Positions 1-9,075 are shown, counted from the stretch's first letter. The stretch is DNA of 64,000 nucleotides from Longispora fulva (GCF_015751905.1 NZ_JADOUF010000001.1:7068001-7132000), one strand, 5' to 3'. The notes: generated by a model not told the origin, from the sequence alone. Program-made: numbers and translations.

Positions 1-755
1 ACGTCGTCGGCGGGGCGGCCGGTCGCGCGGGCCCGGCCGAGTTCGACGTCGAGGCCCTCGACCCGGATCCGGTTCTCCAGGTGCGCCACGACGTCGAGGC
101 AGGCGAGGGCCGGGTAGGCGATGCCGTTGATCAGGGCCCAGATCGCGGCGACGTAGAGCGGGTCCGTCAGGTCGAACACCTGGTCCAGCAGGGTCTTGGC
201 CGCCAACGCGAAGGCGAGCCGGATGCCCAGCCACGCGCAGTACCCGAGGAGGCGGATCATGCCGGCGCGCAGGCTGCCGGCCAGGACCAGCCGGGCGGAC
301 CGGCCGAACGAGTTGCCCGTGCGGTCGATGACGGCGACGGGTACGGCGAAGCCGAGGAGCGCGTAGGCCACGAGCCACGGCACGCCGAAGAGGAGGGACG
401 AGACGGCCGCGGTGACGGCGACGAGCACCGCGGTGAGGACCGGGGCCGCGATGCCGCCGGGGGTTCCGCCGAGGGAGATCCGGGCGGCCCGGCCCGCGTA
501 CCCGGCGAGGAGGCCGATCGCCAGGCTCTCGAAGCCGAGCCCGCAGGCCAGCCAGGGCAGGTAGCTGGTCGGGGCTTCCCAGAACGGCTGCCGAGCGGCC
601 CACAGCGGGGCGAGCGCGCCCTGTTCGAGGAGGGCGAGGATCAGCCCGATGCCGATCAGGGGCTTCGCCCGGGTGCGCAGGAGTTCGACGGCGGCGTCGA
701 GGAGCTCGCCCACCGAGAGTGGGCGGTCGGGCAGCGCGACGGAACCCACGGCCAC
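1..755 (-). CDS. multi-pass membrane protein, partial (3' end outside window)
   Basis: An open frame runs leftward off the window edge. It reads MAVGSVALPDRPLSV from a GTG at 755 (alternative GTG at 749), and at least 251 residues are visible. Several long hydrophobic stretches (for example around LIGIGLILALLEQ, VLTAVLVAVTAAV and WLVAYALLGFAVPVAVI) alternate with short charged loops, as expected for a polytopic inner-membrane protein. In related actinobacteria such a gene usually precedes a DUF4129 gene and the mtrAB operon, so it may belong to that envelope cluster; this is inference. No catalytic motif is recognised and no strong ribosome binding site lies before the GTG, so the start is uncertain. 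Confidence 0.6.
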   Translation of the reverse strand, partial: MAVGSVALPDRPLSVGELLDAAVELLRTRAKPLIGIGLILALLEQGALAPLWAARQPFWEAPTSYLPWLACGLGFESLAIGLLAGYAGRAARISLGGTPGGIAAPVLTAVLVAVTAAVSSLLFGVPWLVAYALLGFAVPVAVIDRTGNSFGRSARLVLAGSLRAGMIRLLGYCAWLGIRLAFALAAKTLLDQVFDLTDPLYVAAIWALINGIAYPALACLDVVAHLENRIRVEGLDVELGRARATGRPADD

Positions 756-811
756 CCCCGTTCACCAGAATTGAGCGGCCCTCATCTTGGCACGGGTCCG
801 CTAATTCCGCC

Positions 812-1486
812 CTACCCCTCCTCGGTCGACGTCTCCTTCAGGAAGCACTGGGCCTCGAACGCCGCGGCGTCCTCGTCCCCGGCGCGGATGGCGTCGACGA
901 GCCGGGTGTGGTCGACGTAGCTGTCGGGGGTGAGTTCCTCACCGACGACGTGGCGCAGGCTGGCGCGCAGGGCGGTGCCGAAGTCGGCATAGAGGTCGGC
1001 GAGCACCTTGTTGTGCGCGGTGGCGACGACAACCTCGTGCAGCGCGGAGTCAGCCTCGACGAACCGCGCGGCGTCCCCGGTCCGCCACATCTCCTCCCGC
1101 CGGGCCAGAGCGAGATCAAGAGCCTCCAGATCGAGAGGGGTACGCCGCCGCGCCGCCAGCCGCGCCGCCTCCACCTCGAAGGCGCGCCGCACCTCGAGCA
1201 CGTCGCGGAACTCGGCGTCGGCGATCCGCCGGGCGACGGCGGAGGACAGCTCGCTGGCCGCCAGCACGTACGTCCCGGAGCCCTGGCGGCAGTCGAGCAG
1301 CCCGGCGTGCGAGAGCGCCTTCACGGCCTCGCGCAGGGTGTTGCGGCCCACTCCGAGCTGGGCCGCGAGCTCCGGTTCCGGTGGGATCCGGGCGCCGACC
1401 GCCCACTCGCCCCGGGTGATCTGCTCACGAAGCTGGCTGATGACCTGGCTGACCAGCGGAGATCGGGCTGTCGTCTCCAGTGGCAT
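812..1486 (-). CDS. GntR-family (FadR/FCD-type) transcriptional regulator
   Basis: The protein has 225 residues. An N-terminal winged helix-turn-helix (PLVSQVISQLREQI, then GVGRNTLREAVKALSHAGLL) is followed by an alpha-helical FCD ligand domain (DVLEVRRAFEVEAARLAARR ... DSALHEVVVATAHN ... DHTRLVDAIRAGDE). FCD regulators bind small carboxylates and usually repress a neighbouring catabolic or transport gene. The ATG at 1486 was chosen because a GGGAG site at 1496-1500 sits about 9 bases upstream; in-frame GTG codons at 1489 and 1495 are too close to it. The gene is divergent from the MFS transporter across about 50 bp, so it probably controls that gene and itself. The effector is unknown. Confidence 0.88.
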   Translation of the reverse strand: MPLETTARSPLVSQVISQLREQITRGEWAVGARIPPEPELAAQLGVGRNTLREAVKALSHAGLLDCRQGSGTYVLAASELSSAVARRIADAEFRDVLEVRRAFEVEAARLAARRRTPLDLEALDLALARREEMWRTGDAARFVEADSALHEVVVATAHNKVLADLYADFGTALRASLRHVVGEELTPDSYVDHTRLVDAIRAGDEDAAAFEAQCFLKETSTEEG

Positions 1487-1536
1487 CACACACACTCCCT
1501 ATCATCAAGTCATCCCATGATTCTACGATTACCCGC

Positions 1537-2754
1537 ATGACCACGGTAACCGTAGAGCCCAGCAACCGAAGCTTCGCCATTGAGGGCACGGGTCTGGTGC
1601 TCCTCGGGATCGTGCTCGTCGCCCTCAATCTTCGCCCGGCCGTCACCAGTCTGGGAGCGCTCCTCGACGAGGTGCGCGCGGGGCTGCACCTGTCGGGCAC
1701 CATGGCCGGCCTGATCACCACCCTCCCGGTGCTGTCGTTCGCGGCGTTCGGGTCGATCACGCCCCGGCTGGCCCGCCGGTTCGGGCCGCACCGGGTGCTG
1801 TCCTCCGCCGTGGCCCTGCTGTCCCTGGGCCTGCTCGCCCGGGCGCTCACCGACTCGGCCTGGGTCTTCTTCGGCACCAGCGCGCTGGCCCTCGCCGGGA
1901 TCGCCTCCGCGAACGTCCTGCTGCCCGGCCTGGTCAAGCGGCACTTCCCGACCCGCGTCGGCCTGGTCACCGGCGTGTACACCATGACGCTCACCCTCGG
2001 CACCGCCATCGCCGCGGCCACCACGGTGCCGATGGCCAACGCGCTCGGCGGCTGGCACTGGGGCCTGGCGGTCTGGGCGGCCGTCGCGGCCGTGGCCGTC
2101 CTGCCGTGGCTGCTCCTCCGCCGGCACGACCGGGGCGATCTGGCCACCACGGTCGCCGCCTCCCCGGTCAAGCCGGCCCGGACCAGGATCGGCTGGGCCC
2201 TCGCGGTGTTCTTCGGCGCCCAGTCGCTGAGCGCCTACGTCGTGATGGGCTGGCTGCCCCAGCTCTACCGGGACGTCGGCTTCTCCGCCCAGACGGCCGG
2301 CCTGCTCGTCGCCGGGCTGATGGCCGTCGGCGTGCCGCTGGCCCTGTTCATGCCGGCGCTCGCCGCGCGCCGGCCCGACCAGCGCCCCGTCGTGGCCGTG
2401 CTCGTGGCGGCCACCGCCCTCGGGTACACCGGACTGATCTTCGCCCCGCACGCCGGCGCGCTGCTGTGGACGGTGCTGCTGGCCGTCGGGCAGAGCGCGT
2501 TCCCCCTGACGCTGGCGATGATCGGACTGCGCTCGCGCACCCCCGAGGGGACGGTGGCGTTGTCGGCGTTCGCGCAGAGCGCCGGCTACCTGATGGCCGC
2601 CGCCGGACCCATGCTGGTCGGCGCGCTGTACACATCGACGCACAGTTGGTTACTGCCGCTGCTCTTCCTTCTCGGTATCGTGGTCCTCCAGGGCGCTGTC
2701 GGAATGGTGGCCGGCCGGCCCCAGTACCTGGAAGATGCCCGTTTGCGGAATTGA
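1537..2754 (+). CDS. MFS transporter, CynX/NimT family
   Basis: A 405-residue protein with about 12 hydrophobic segments. The start of the first helix pair, LNLRPAVTSLGALLDEV, is typical of the cyanate/nitroimidazole (CynX/NimT) branch of the major facilitator superfamily. A basic RRFGPHR loop follows helix 2 and resembles the MFS A-motif. The family exports or imports small anionic or drug-like compounds across the cytoplasmic membrane; the substrate cannot be read from the sequence. The ATG at 1537 was chosen because the protein then begins MTTVTVEPSNRSF just before the first helix; longer in-frame starts would overlap the divergent regulator. Control by the adjacent GntR regulator is likely. 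Confidence 0.85.
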   Translation: MTTVTVEPSNRSFAIEGTGLVLLGIVLVALNLRPAVTSLGALLDEVRAGLHLSGTMAGLITTLPVLSFAAFGSITPRLARRFGPHRVLSSAVALLSLGLLARALTDSAWVFFGTSALALAGIASANVLLPGLVKRHFPTRVGLVTGVYTMTLTLGTAIAAATTVPMANALGGWHWGLAVWAAVAAVAVLPWLLLRRHDRGDLATTVAASPVKPARTRIGWALAVFFGAQSLSAYVVMGWLPQLYRDVGFSAQTAGLLVAGLMAVGVPLALFMPALAARRPDQRPVVAVLVAATALGYTGLIFAPHAGALLWTVLLAVGQSAFPLTLAMIGLRSRTPEGTVALSAFAQSAGYLMAAAGPMLVGALYTSTHSWLLPLLFLLGIVVLQGAVGMVAGRPQYLEDARLRN

Positions 2755-2826
2755 TGATCTCAAGGTGATCACTGATCCTGACCCGGGTACCCTTGGCCGC
2801 CCCGAGTAGATGGAAATATGTAACCC

Positions 2827-3516
2827 ATGAGAGCTCGCGTACTGGTGGTCGACGACGACCCGGCACTGGCCGAAATGCTGGGCATCGTGCTGAGGAGCGA
2901 GGGCTTCGCGCCCTCCTTCGTCGCCGACGGCGAACGTGCCCTGCCGGCATTCCGGGAGGCGCGGCCCGACATCGTGCTCCTCGACCTGATGCTGCCCGGC
3001 ATGAGCGGCATCGACGTATGTCGACTGATCCGCGCCGAGTCCGGCGTGCCGATCGTCATGCTGACCGCGAAGAGCGACACCGTGGACATCGTCCTGGGCC
3101 TGGAGTCCGGCGCCGACGACTACGTGGTGAAGCCCTTCAAGCCCAAGGAGCTGGTCGCCCGGGTCCGGGCCCGGCTGCGCCAGGGCGGGGACAACACGCC
3201 CGAGGTGCTCACCGTCGGACCGGTCGGTTCCCAGGTGATCATCGACGTGCCCGCACACACCGTGATCCGGGAGGGCGAGGAGGTCAAGCTGACCCCGCTC
3301 GAGTTCGACCTGCTGGTCGCGCTGGCCCGCAAGCCGCGCCAGGTGTTCACCCGCGAGGTCCTGCTGGAGCAGGTCTGGGGCTACCGGCACGCCGCCGACA
3401 CCCGGCTGGTCAACGTGCACGTCCAGCGCCTGCGCGCCAAGATCGAACGCGACCCGGAGCGGCCGGAGATCATCCTGACCGTCCGTGGGGTCGGATACAA
3501 GGCCGGCGTCGCATGA
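2827..3516 (+). CDS. mtrA: MtrA, OmpR-type response regulator
   Basis: A 229-residue two-component response regulator. The receiver domain (residues 1-120) shows the acidic pair in VVDDDP, the phosphorylatable Asp53 in LLDLMLPG, Thr80 and Lys102 in VKPF. A winged-helix DNA-binding domain (about 130-229) ends with LVNVHVQRLRAKIE and VRGVGYKAG. In actinobacteria MtrA controls cell-wall, division and development genes and is phosphorylated by MtrB. The order mtrA-mtrB-lpqB seen here is the diagnostic family context. mtrB begins one base after the mtrA stop codon, so the genes are co-transcribed and probably translationally coupled. Confidence 0.97.
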   Translation: MRARVLVVDDDPALAEMLGIVLRSEGFAPSFVADGERALPAFREARPDIVLLDLMLPGMSGIDVCRLIRAESGVPIVMLTAKSDTVDIVLGLESGADDYVVKPFKPKELVARVRARLRQGGDNTPEVLTVGPVGSQVIIDVPAHTVIREGEEVKLTPLEFDLLVALARKPRQVFTREVLLEQVWGYRHAADTRLVNVHVQRLRAKIERDPERPEIILTVRGVGYKAGVA

Positions 3517-3517
3517 C

Positions 3518-5200
3518 ATGCGCCTTCTGAGCGTTCTGTACGACAGGGGTGCCGCCCGGCTCGTCCGGGTCTGGCGGCGCTCCCTGCACTTCCGCGTCGT
3601 GTCCGTGACCCTGGTGTCCTCGACGCTGCTCGTGGTGACCTTCAGCTGGCTGCTCGCCTCGCAGATCACGGCGTCGCAGGTCGGCTCCAAACTGAACGAG
3701 GCCCAGAACCAGCTCGAGCAGGGCAGGGTCTACCTGGAGCCGCAGTTCCGGGACCGGGGCGAGGCGGCAGACCCGGGCGTCAACGGCTTCCTGAGGTACG
3801 CGACGGCGCTGCTCGTCCCTCCGACCTCGACCGCCCCCAAGGACGCCGCGCAGAACGACAAGGCCGCCTCCGTTCCGTACTACGTCCTGCTCGAACCGAC
3901 CAACCCGGACTTCCTCAAGGCCGTCAAGCCGCAGTCCCCGCAGCTCGAGGACACCCGGGCGGTGCAGAAGGCCGTCCCCGACGACCTGCGGCGCACGGTG
4001 AAGGAGACGCGGAAGAGCGCGTACCAGTACGTGCGGGCCAACCCCGACAGCCAGGGCGAGCGGCCGTTCATCGTCGTGGGCACCATGGTCAACACGGCGA
4101 TGGGCGAGTTCTCGCTGTACTACCTGTACCCGCTCGACGAACAGGTCTCCTCCGCCAGCTCCGTGCGGACCACGGTCTTCGTCACCGGCCTTGCCCTCGT
4201 GCTGCTCCTCGCGCTGCTGTCCGCGCTGATCACCCATCTGGTGGTCGGCCCGGTCCGGATCGCCGCGCGCACCGCCCAGCGGCTGTCCGCAGGGCTGCTC
4301 GACCAGCGGATGGAGGTGCGCGGCGAGGACGACCTCGCGGCGCTGGCCACCAGCTTCAACCAGATGGCCGCCAATCTGCAACGCCAGATCAACCGGTTGG
4401 AGGAGATGTCGCGGCTGCAACGCCGGTTCACCTCCGACGTGTCGCACGAGCTGCGCACACCGCTGACCACGGTGCGGATGGCCGCCGACATGCTGTTCGC
4501 CAACCGGGAGGACTTCGACCCGCTGGCAGCCCGCAGCGCCGAACTGCTCCAGGCCGAACTCGACCGGTTCGAGGACCTGCTGACCGACCTGCTGGAGATC
4601 AGCCGGTACGACGCCGGGTTCGCCGTCCTCGACACCGAAGCCGTCGACCTGGTCCCGATCGTCACCCGGGTGGTGGAGCGGTTGCGGCCGCTCGCCGACC
4701 GCGCGCAGGTCGAGCTGCGCACCGTCGTCCCCGACGAGCCGGTGATCGCGGAGGTAGACCCGCGCCGGATCGAGCGGGTGCTGCGCAACCTGGTCGGCAA
4801 CGCGGTCGAACACGGCGAGGCCCGCCCGGTCGTCGTCACCCTCGCCGACGGGGAGGGCTCGGCGGCCGTCACGGTCCGCGACCACGGCATCGGGCTCAAC
4901 ACCGGCGAGGACAAGCTCGTGTTCAACCGGTTCTGGCGGGCCGACCCGTCCCGGGCCCGGCAGACCGGCGGCACCGGCCTCGGGCTGTCCATCAGCCTGG
5001 AGGACGCCCGGCTGCACGGCGGCTGGCTGGAGGCGTGGGGCGCGCCGGGGCTCGGCGCGCAGTTCCGGCTGACCGTGCCGCTGCGGGCCGGCGACCGGCT
5101 GTTGTCCTCCCCGCTGCCCCTGGTGCCCGCCGACGCCGAACCGCAGTTGGGACCCATCCCGCCCGACGAGCCCACCCGGGGAGTGCGCCATGCGTCGTAG
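3518..5200 (+). CDS. mtrB: MtrB, membrane sensor histidine kinase
   Basis: A 560-residue sensor kinase. A first transmembrane helix (about 27-49) is followed by an extracellular sensor region to about residue 218, a second helix (219-241), a HAMP linker and the dimerisation helix with His310 in DVSHELRTPL. The ATPase domain has an N box (LRNLVGNAVEHG), a G1 box (DHGIGL) and a G2 box (GGTGLGLSI). It senses envelope state and phosphorylates MtrA. The ATG at 3518 directly follows the mtrA stop; a longer in-frame start would overlap mtrA. The 3' end overlaps the start of lpqB by 11 bp. An N-terminal cytoplasmic stretch rich in Arg (LVRVWRRSLHFR) is typical of MtrB. Confidence 0.96.
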   Translation: MRLLSVLYDRGAARLVRVWRRSLHFRVVSVTLVSSTLLVVTFSWLLASQITASQVGSKLNEAQNQLEQGRVYLEPQFRDRGEAADPGVNGFLRYATALLVPPTSTAPKDAAQNDKAASVPYYVLLEPTNPDFLKAVKPQSPQLEDTRAVQKAVPDDLRRTVKETRKSAYQYVRANPDSQGERPFIVVGTMVNTAMGEFSLYYLYPLDEQVSSASSVRTTVFVTGLALVLLLALLSALITHLVVGPVRIAARTAQRLSAGLLDQRMEVRGEDDLAALATSFNQMAANLQRQINRLEEMSRLQRRFTSDVSHELRTPLTTVRMAADMLFANREDFDPLAARSAELLQAELDRFEDLLTDLLEISRYDAGFAVLDTEAVDLVPIVTRVVERLRPLADRAQVELRTVVPDEPVIAEVDPRRIERVLRNLVGNAVEHGEARPVVVTLADGEGSAAVTVRDHGIGLNTGEDKLVFNRFWRADPSRARQTGGTGLGLSISLEDARLHGGWLEAWGAPGLGAQFRLTVPLRAGDRLLSSPLPLVPADAEPQLGPIPPDEPTRGVRHAS

Positions 5201-6947
5201 GTTCCTGGCCGCCGCCGCCGTCGTGACGGGCGTGTTCGCGCTGTCCGTGCTGTCGGCGTGCGGGGTGCCGGACTCGGGCCCCGCCGTCTCGTACGGGCCG
5301 GAGCGGACGATCACCGGCATCGACCTCCGGCCGCCGTACAAGGTGGCGGCGCCCGACAACTCGCAGTCCGCCGACCAGACGGTCGCCGGCTACCTCCGGG
5401 CGGCCAACGGTCCGCTGGAGAAGATGCGCGAGCAGGTCAAGGTGTTCTTCACCCAGTCGGCCCAGAACACCTGGCAGGCGGGCTCCGGCGGCCTGCTCGT
5501 GGTCCGGGGCACGGTGCACCCGCCGACCCAGGTCGCCGGCGCCGGGCAGTTCGACGCGCACGTGCAGGTCACCGGGGACGTGCTCGGCGTGCTCACCAAC
5601 GGCTGGCTGGACACGAGCCAGGCCCGCGCCGGCTACTCCTACACCTACAACCTGCTCAGCGCCGGGGCCGGCAAGGGCTGGCTGATCGACAACCCGCCGC
5701 AAGGCATGCTGCTGAGCATCGAGGCGCTGCAGAACGACTACGACCAGCGCCCGGTCTACTACCCGCCGAACGGCGAGGACCGGGCCCTGGTCGCCGACCT
5801 GCGGTACGTGCCCCGCAGCGTCTCCGTCTCCGCCGTCGGCCGCTACCAGCTGCTGATGAGCTGGCTGCTCGCCGGGCCGTCCTCCTACATCGCCGGGGCG
5901 GTGAACTCCGCGCTGCCGGCCGGCACCGAGCTGCGCGGCCTGCCCGTCGAAGACAACGCACTCTCCCAGATCACCGTGGACCTGTCCGCGAAGGCGGAGG
6001 CCACCGACCGGTGGGAGACGCTGATCGCGCAGATCGCGGTGACGCTGCAGGCGAAGTACCTGGAGATCCGGATCGAGGGTCGCCAGAAGGTCAAGCCGCA
6101 CGACCAGGACGCGTACTACTACGACGCCTGGAACCCGGCGACCGGCCACATGGCCCACCCCCTGATGGTCGACGGCGGCCTCGTCCGGGCGGTCAGGATC
6201 CCCGACCGGGTGGAGGAACAGGTCCCCGCCCTGCTCCGGGGCCGGACGAACGTGAAGTGGGCGACGGGGCTCAACGCCACGGCCGCGTACGTGACCACCG
6301 ACGACGCCCTGTTCATCGGCCGGGCCAACTCCTCGGACGAGACCCGCTACGTCCAGGTGGAGAAGATGCGGGACGTGGCGTTCACGAGCCCGCCGGCGCT
6401 GTACCGGACGCCCGGCGGGCCCAGGGTGCTGATCGGGGCCGGCCCCGGCCTGTACAGCATCGACACGTCGACCCAGACCCCCCAGGCGGTGACCGTCAGC
6501 GGGGTCACCGGCGAGGGCGCGGTGACGAGCCTGTCGGTCGCCCCGGGCGGCAAGCGGGTCGCGTTCGTGCGCGGCGGCCGGGCCTACGCCGGCATCTTCA
6601 CCGACTCCGCGCAGATCAGGGCCTGGCAGGTCGCCTCGCAGCTCACCGGGATCACCTCGGTGTCCTGGTCGTCGGAGGTCGGCTTCCTGGTGTCCGGGCA
6701 GGGCCAGCCGGTCAGCCCCAACACGTCGAACTCGGCGTTGTCGCAGGTGACGTTCGACGGGGCGGTGGTGGAGCCGCAGTACCCGTCGCAGACCACCCGC
6801 ACCGGCCCCGTCGCGGCCTATGTGCCGTCCCCGCGCGGTGGAGCGGTGATGGAGCCTCTGGTGGAGATCGACAACCGGATCTATCTGGTACGCCATCCCG
6901 GCGTCCCCGCCAGCGCCGGCACGGCCCCGTTCTACTTCGAGGACTAG
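5190..6947 (+). CDS. lpqB: LpqB, lipoprotein partner of MtrAB
   Basis: A 585-residue secreted lipoprotein. The signal peptide ends in the lipobox LSAC with lipidated Cys24. A GerMN-type domain lies at about residues 50-300 and a beta-propeller-like LpqB domain follows. In mycobacteria and streptomycetes LpqB sits outside the membrane and modulates the MtrB sensor. The ATG at 5190 overlaps mtrB, so translation is coupled. The length and the alternating small domains match family members. A short GC-rich inverted repeat (CCCGGGCC ... CCCGGGCC near 6967-7000) follows the stop and may end the operon. Confidence 0.95.
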   Translation: MRRRFLAAAAVVTGVFALSVLSACGVPDSGPAVSYGPERTITGIDLRPPYKVAAPDNSQSADQTVAGYLRAANGPLEKMREQVKVFFTQSAQNTWQAGSGGLLVVRGTVHPPTQVAGAGQFDAHVQVTGDVLGVLTNGWLDTSQARAGYSYTYNLLSAGAGKGWLIDNPPQGMLLSIEALQNDYDQRPVYYPPNGEDRALVADLRYVPRSVSVSAVGRYQLLMSWLLAGPSSYIAGAVNSALPAGTELRGLPVEDNALSQITVDLSAKAEATDRWETLIAQIAVTLQAKYLEIRIEGRQKVKPHDQDAYYYDAWNPATGHMAHPLMVDGGLVRAVRIPDRVEEQVPALLRGRTNVKWATGLNATAAYVTTDDALFIGRANSSDETRYVQVEKMRDVAFTSPPALYRTPGGPRVLIGAGPGLYSIDTSTQTPQAVTVSGVTGEGAVTSLSVAPGGKRVAFVRGGRAYAGIFTDSAQIRAWQVASQLTGITSVSWSSEVGFLVSGQGQPVSPNTSNSALSQVTFDGAVVEPQYPSQTTRTGPVAAYVPSPRGGAVMEPLVEIDNRIYLVRHPGVPASAGTAPFYFED

Positions 6948-7068
6948 CGGACCACCCACCACCGCCCGGGCCCTCCCGCCCGGGCCAGCGCCGGTACCTC
7001 GCCGGGTCGCTCCAGCCGGGCTGTGAGCGTGCCTGTCGCCCGTTGTCGGTGAGGACGGCCTCCGCCGG

Positions 7069-7117
7069 TTGTCCACAGCCTGGGGCGGGTTATCCACAGG
7101 TGGGTCGGTCGTCCACA
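7069..7117 (+). promoter_or_regulatory. cluster of three DnaA-box-like nonamers
   Basis: Three same-strand nonamers lie 21 and 19 bp apart: TTGTCCACA at 7069-7077, TTATCCACA at 7090-7098 and TCGTCCACA at 7109-7117. The first equals the high-GC actinobacterial DnaA box and the second equals the classical consensus; the third differs by one base from the first. They lie in the gap between lpqB and comF, about 40 bp before the comF start. The replication origin genes are not in this window, so this would be a non-origin cluster that might titrate DnaA or let DnaA influence comF-hpf. Binding is inferred. Confidence 0.55.
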
Positions 7118-7158
7118 GGCCGGCCCGCCGGAAGCCCGCTCCTGGGCACGCTCGACCG

Positions 7159-7884
7159 GTGTTGCGTGACCTGATCGACCTCGTGCTCCCCGCTGACTGC
7201 CCGTGCGGCGGCCCGGGCCCGTTCTGCCCGGCGTGCCAGGCGGCGCTCGCCGGCCCGCCAGAGCCCGCCGCGCCCACCCCCGCCCCGCCCGGCCTGCCCC
7301 CGTGCCTGGCCTTCGGCCCGTACGACGGACCCCTCCAGCGGATCCTCCTCGCCTACAAGGAGCGCGGCCGGCGCGACCTGGCCGCCCCGCTCGGCGACCG
7401 CCTGGCAATCGGGGTCGCCCGGCTGTTGGCCAACGGGCCCGCCGTCCTGGTGCCCGTGCCGAGCACGGCTGCCGCCGTCCGGGCCCGGCGCGGCGACCAC
7501 ATGGAGCGACTGGCCCGCCGGGCCGTCGGCACGCTCCGCCGGGACGGCCGCCGCGCGACCCTGCTCCGCGCGCTGGTCGCACGACCCAGGCCCGACTCCG
7601 CCGGTCTGAGCGCCGCCGAGCGGGCCGCCGCGGCCGGGGACGCCTTCCGGGTCAGACCGGGGCGCACCGGTCCGCTGCGGGCCGGCCTGGCCGTGGTGTT
7701 GGTCGACGACATCCTCACCACCGGGTCCACCCTCGCGGCGGTCGCCGATCAGCTACGGTCTGTAGATATACCGGTTTGTGGGGCGGTGGTGATCGCGGCG
7801 ACACGACGCAGAAGTTCTCCGACAAAGGCGTGTCGAGACCCGAATCGCCAATACTTGTCGGTAGTTAACTCAAACAGGGGGTGA
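7159..7884 (+). CDS. comF: ComF-family phosphoribosyltransferase-like protein
   Basis: A 241-residue ComF-like protein. It opens with a compact zinc-ribbon-like Cys cluster (CPCGGPGPFCPAC, about residues 13-25). An intermediate segment FGPYDGPLQRILLAYKERG, typical of ComF, comes next. The C-terminal type I phosphoribosyltransferase fold carries the PRPP loop VVLVDDILTTGST. The family is linked to DNA uptake and possibly to DNA repair; its substrate is unknown. The GTG at 7159 was chosen because the ComF similarity begins at LRDLIDLVLP; the longer TTG-initiated frame would run through the DnaA-box cluster. It stands alone between lpqB and hpf. Confidence 0.85.
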   Translation: MLRDLIDLVLPADCPCGGPGPFCPACQAALAGPPEPAAPTPAPPGLPPCLAFGPYDGPLQRILLAYKERGRRDLAAPLGDRLAIGVARLLANGPAVLVPVPSTAAAVRARRGDHMERLARRAVGTLRRDGRRATLLRALVARPRPDSAGLSAAERAAAAGDAFRVRPGRTGPLRAGLAVVLVDDILTTGSTLAAVADQLRSVDIPVCGAVVIAATRRRSSPTKACRDPNRQYLSVVNSNRG

Positions 7885-8052
7885 CGAACGGCTGAACACG
7901 CGTTAGCGTCGAGGGCCAGAGCACTCTTCACCGAGAGGAGGTCACCGGGTTTCGCAACACCGGCTGACGCTCCGGGGGGAGTGCGTCGAGCCGGCTCCCA
8001 CCTGGGCAAACGTCCAGGTTACCCCAGATCGTGAAAGTGGGGGAGGTCTGCC

Positions 8053-8670
8053 GTGGAAATTGTCGTCAAAGGACGTAACGTCGAAGTCCCGGAACACTAC
8101 CGGGTACATGTGGCCGACAAGCTGGCGAAGATCGAGAAGTACGACCACAAACTCATCCAGGCCACTGTCGAATTGCTTCACGAACCCAATCGTCGTCAGC
8201 GCGAGAGCAGTCAACGCGTCGAGATCACGATCGCATCACGAGGGCCCGTCATCCGCTCGGAGGCCTGCGGGAAGGACTTCTACACCGCACTCGACCTCGC
8301 GGTGACGAAGCTCGACGCCAGGTTGCGGCGTTCAGCCGACCGGCGTCGCGTCCACCGAGGACACAGCACCCCGATCTCCGTGGCCAGGGCCACCGCCGCT
8401 CTGACGGCCAAGCAGATCGAAACCATGTTCGACAAGCCAAGCTTCGCCAAGTCGCAGGAGTCCGACGGCTACGAGCACGAGGAGCACCTGCCCGGCCAGA
8501 TCGTGCGCGAGAAGACGCACTCGGCCGAGCCGGTCACCATCGATGACGCTCTGTCGCAGATGGAGCTCGTGGGCCACGACTTCTACCTGTTCACGGACAA
8601 GGAAACAGGCTGCCCGAGCGTCGTCTACCGGCGCAGGGCGTACGACTACGGCGTGATCCGCCTGTCGTAG
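8053..8670 (+). CDS. hpf: long-form ribosome hibernation promoting factor
   Basis: A 205-residue long HPF. The N-terminal RaiA/YfiA-type domain (about 1-105) starts MEIVVKGRNVEVPEHYRVHV and binds the 30S subunit at the A/P sites. A basic linker (about 110-140) leads to the C-terminal dimerisation domain (about 145-205, SAEPVTIDDALSQMELVGHDFYLF). Long HPF joins two ribosomes into inactive 100S dimers during dormancy. The GTG at 8053 is preceded by a GGGGGAGG-like purine run. The gene lies upstream of secA in many actinobacteria, as here with an interruption by GNAT genes. A hairpin terminator follows. Confidence 0.93.
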   Translation: MEIVVKGRNVEVPEHYRVHVADKLAKIEKYDHKLIQATVELLHEPNRRQRESSQRVEITIASRGPVIRSEACGKDFYTALDLAVTKLDARLRRSADRRRVHRGHSTPISVARATAALTAKQIETMFDKPSFAKSQESDGYEHEEHLPGQIVREKTHSAEPVTIDDALSQMELVGHDFYLFTDKETGCPSVVYRRRAYDYGVIRLS

Positions 8671-8689
8671 CCCGCACAGCGCGACCTGC

Positions 8690-8720
8690 GGAGGGGCCCC
8701 CGAATCCGGGGCGCCCCTCC
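8690..8720 (+). terminator. rho-independent-like terminator after hpf
   Basis: The arms GGAGGGGC (8690-8697) and GCCCCTCC (8713-8720) are perfect complements. Inner CCCC/GGGG pairs extend the stem around a short AATCC loop. There is no long T run, as is common in high-GC actinobacteria. It starts 20 bp after the hpf stop. Confidence 0.7.
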
Positions 8721-8872
8721 TGCCTGCGCACGTCGGCGACCCCAAAGCAGAGTTCGCGGATCGGCCACGTGTCGTGACGTCACGCCCGCTCCGGCAGCTC
8801 TGTGGCCGCTCGAGGGTACGCGAAGAGAAAGACACCGAAACCTTGCGGCGAGCACGCCGGTCATGAGACCTT

Positions 8873-9075
8873 CGCCGAGCGCCGAGCGCCGAGCGCCGAG
8901 CGCCGAGCGCCGAGCGCCGAGCGCCGAGCGCCGAGCGCCGAGCGCCGAGCGCCGAGCGCCGAGCGCCGAGCGCCGAGCGCCGAGCGCCGAGCGCCGAGCG
9001 CCGAGCGCCGAGCGCCGAGCGCCGAGCGCCGAGCGCCGAGCGCCGAGCGCCGAGCGCCGAGCGCCGAGCGCCGAG
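8873..9075. repeat. 29-copy heptamer tandem repeat (CGCCGAG)n
   Basis: The unit CGCCGAG repeats exactly 29 times without a mismatch over 203 bp. It is followed to about 9119 by two imperfect copies of a longer unit (GCGGCGAACTCCGAG plus a heptamer). Because seven is not a multiple of three, every frame reads as a seven-residue repeat (APSAERR or ALGARRS types). Those open frames are artefacts of the repeat and not evidence of a gene. The block lies between the hpf terminator and the ribosome binding site of the GNAT gene at 9274. With the flanks it fills most of the 603-bp gap 8671-9273, in which I see no gene. It is expected to vary in copy number. Confidence 0.97.

Noticed and set aside
7885-8052. 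Small gene in the comF-hpf gap
   Set aside because: No frame with a ribosome binding site and G/C codon bias; the region reads as the untranslated leader and promoter of hpf.
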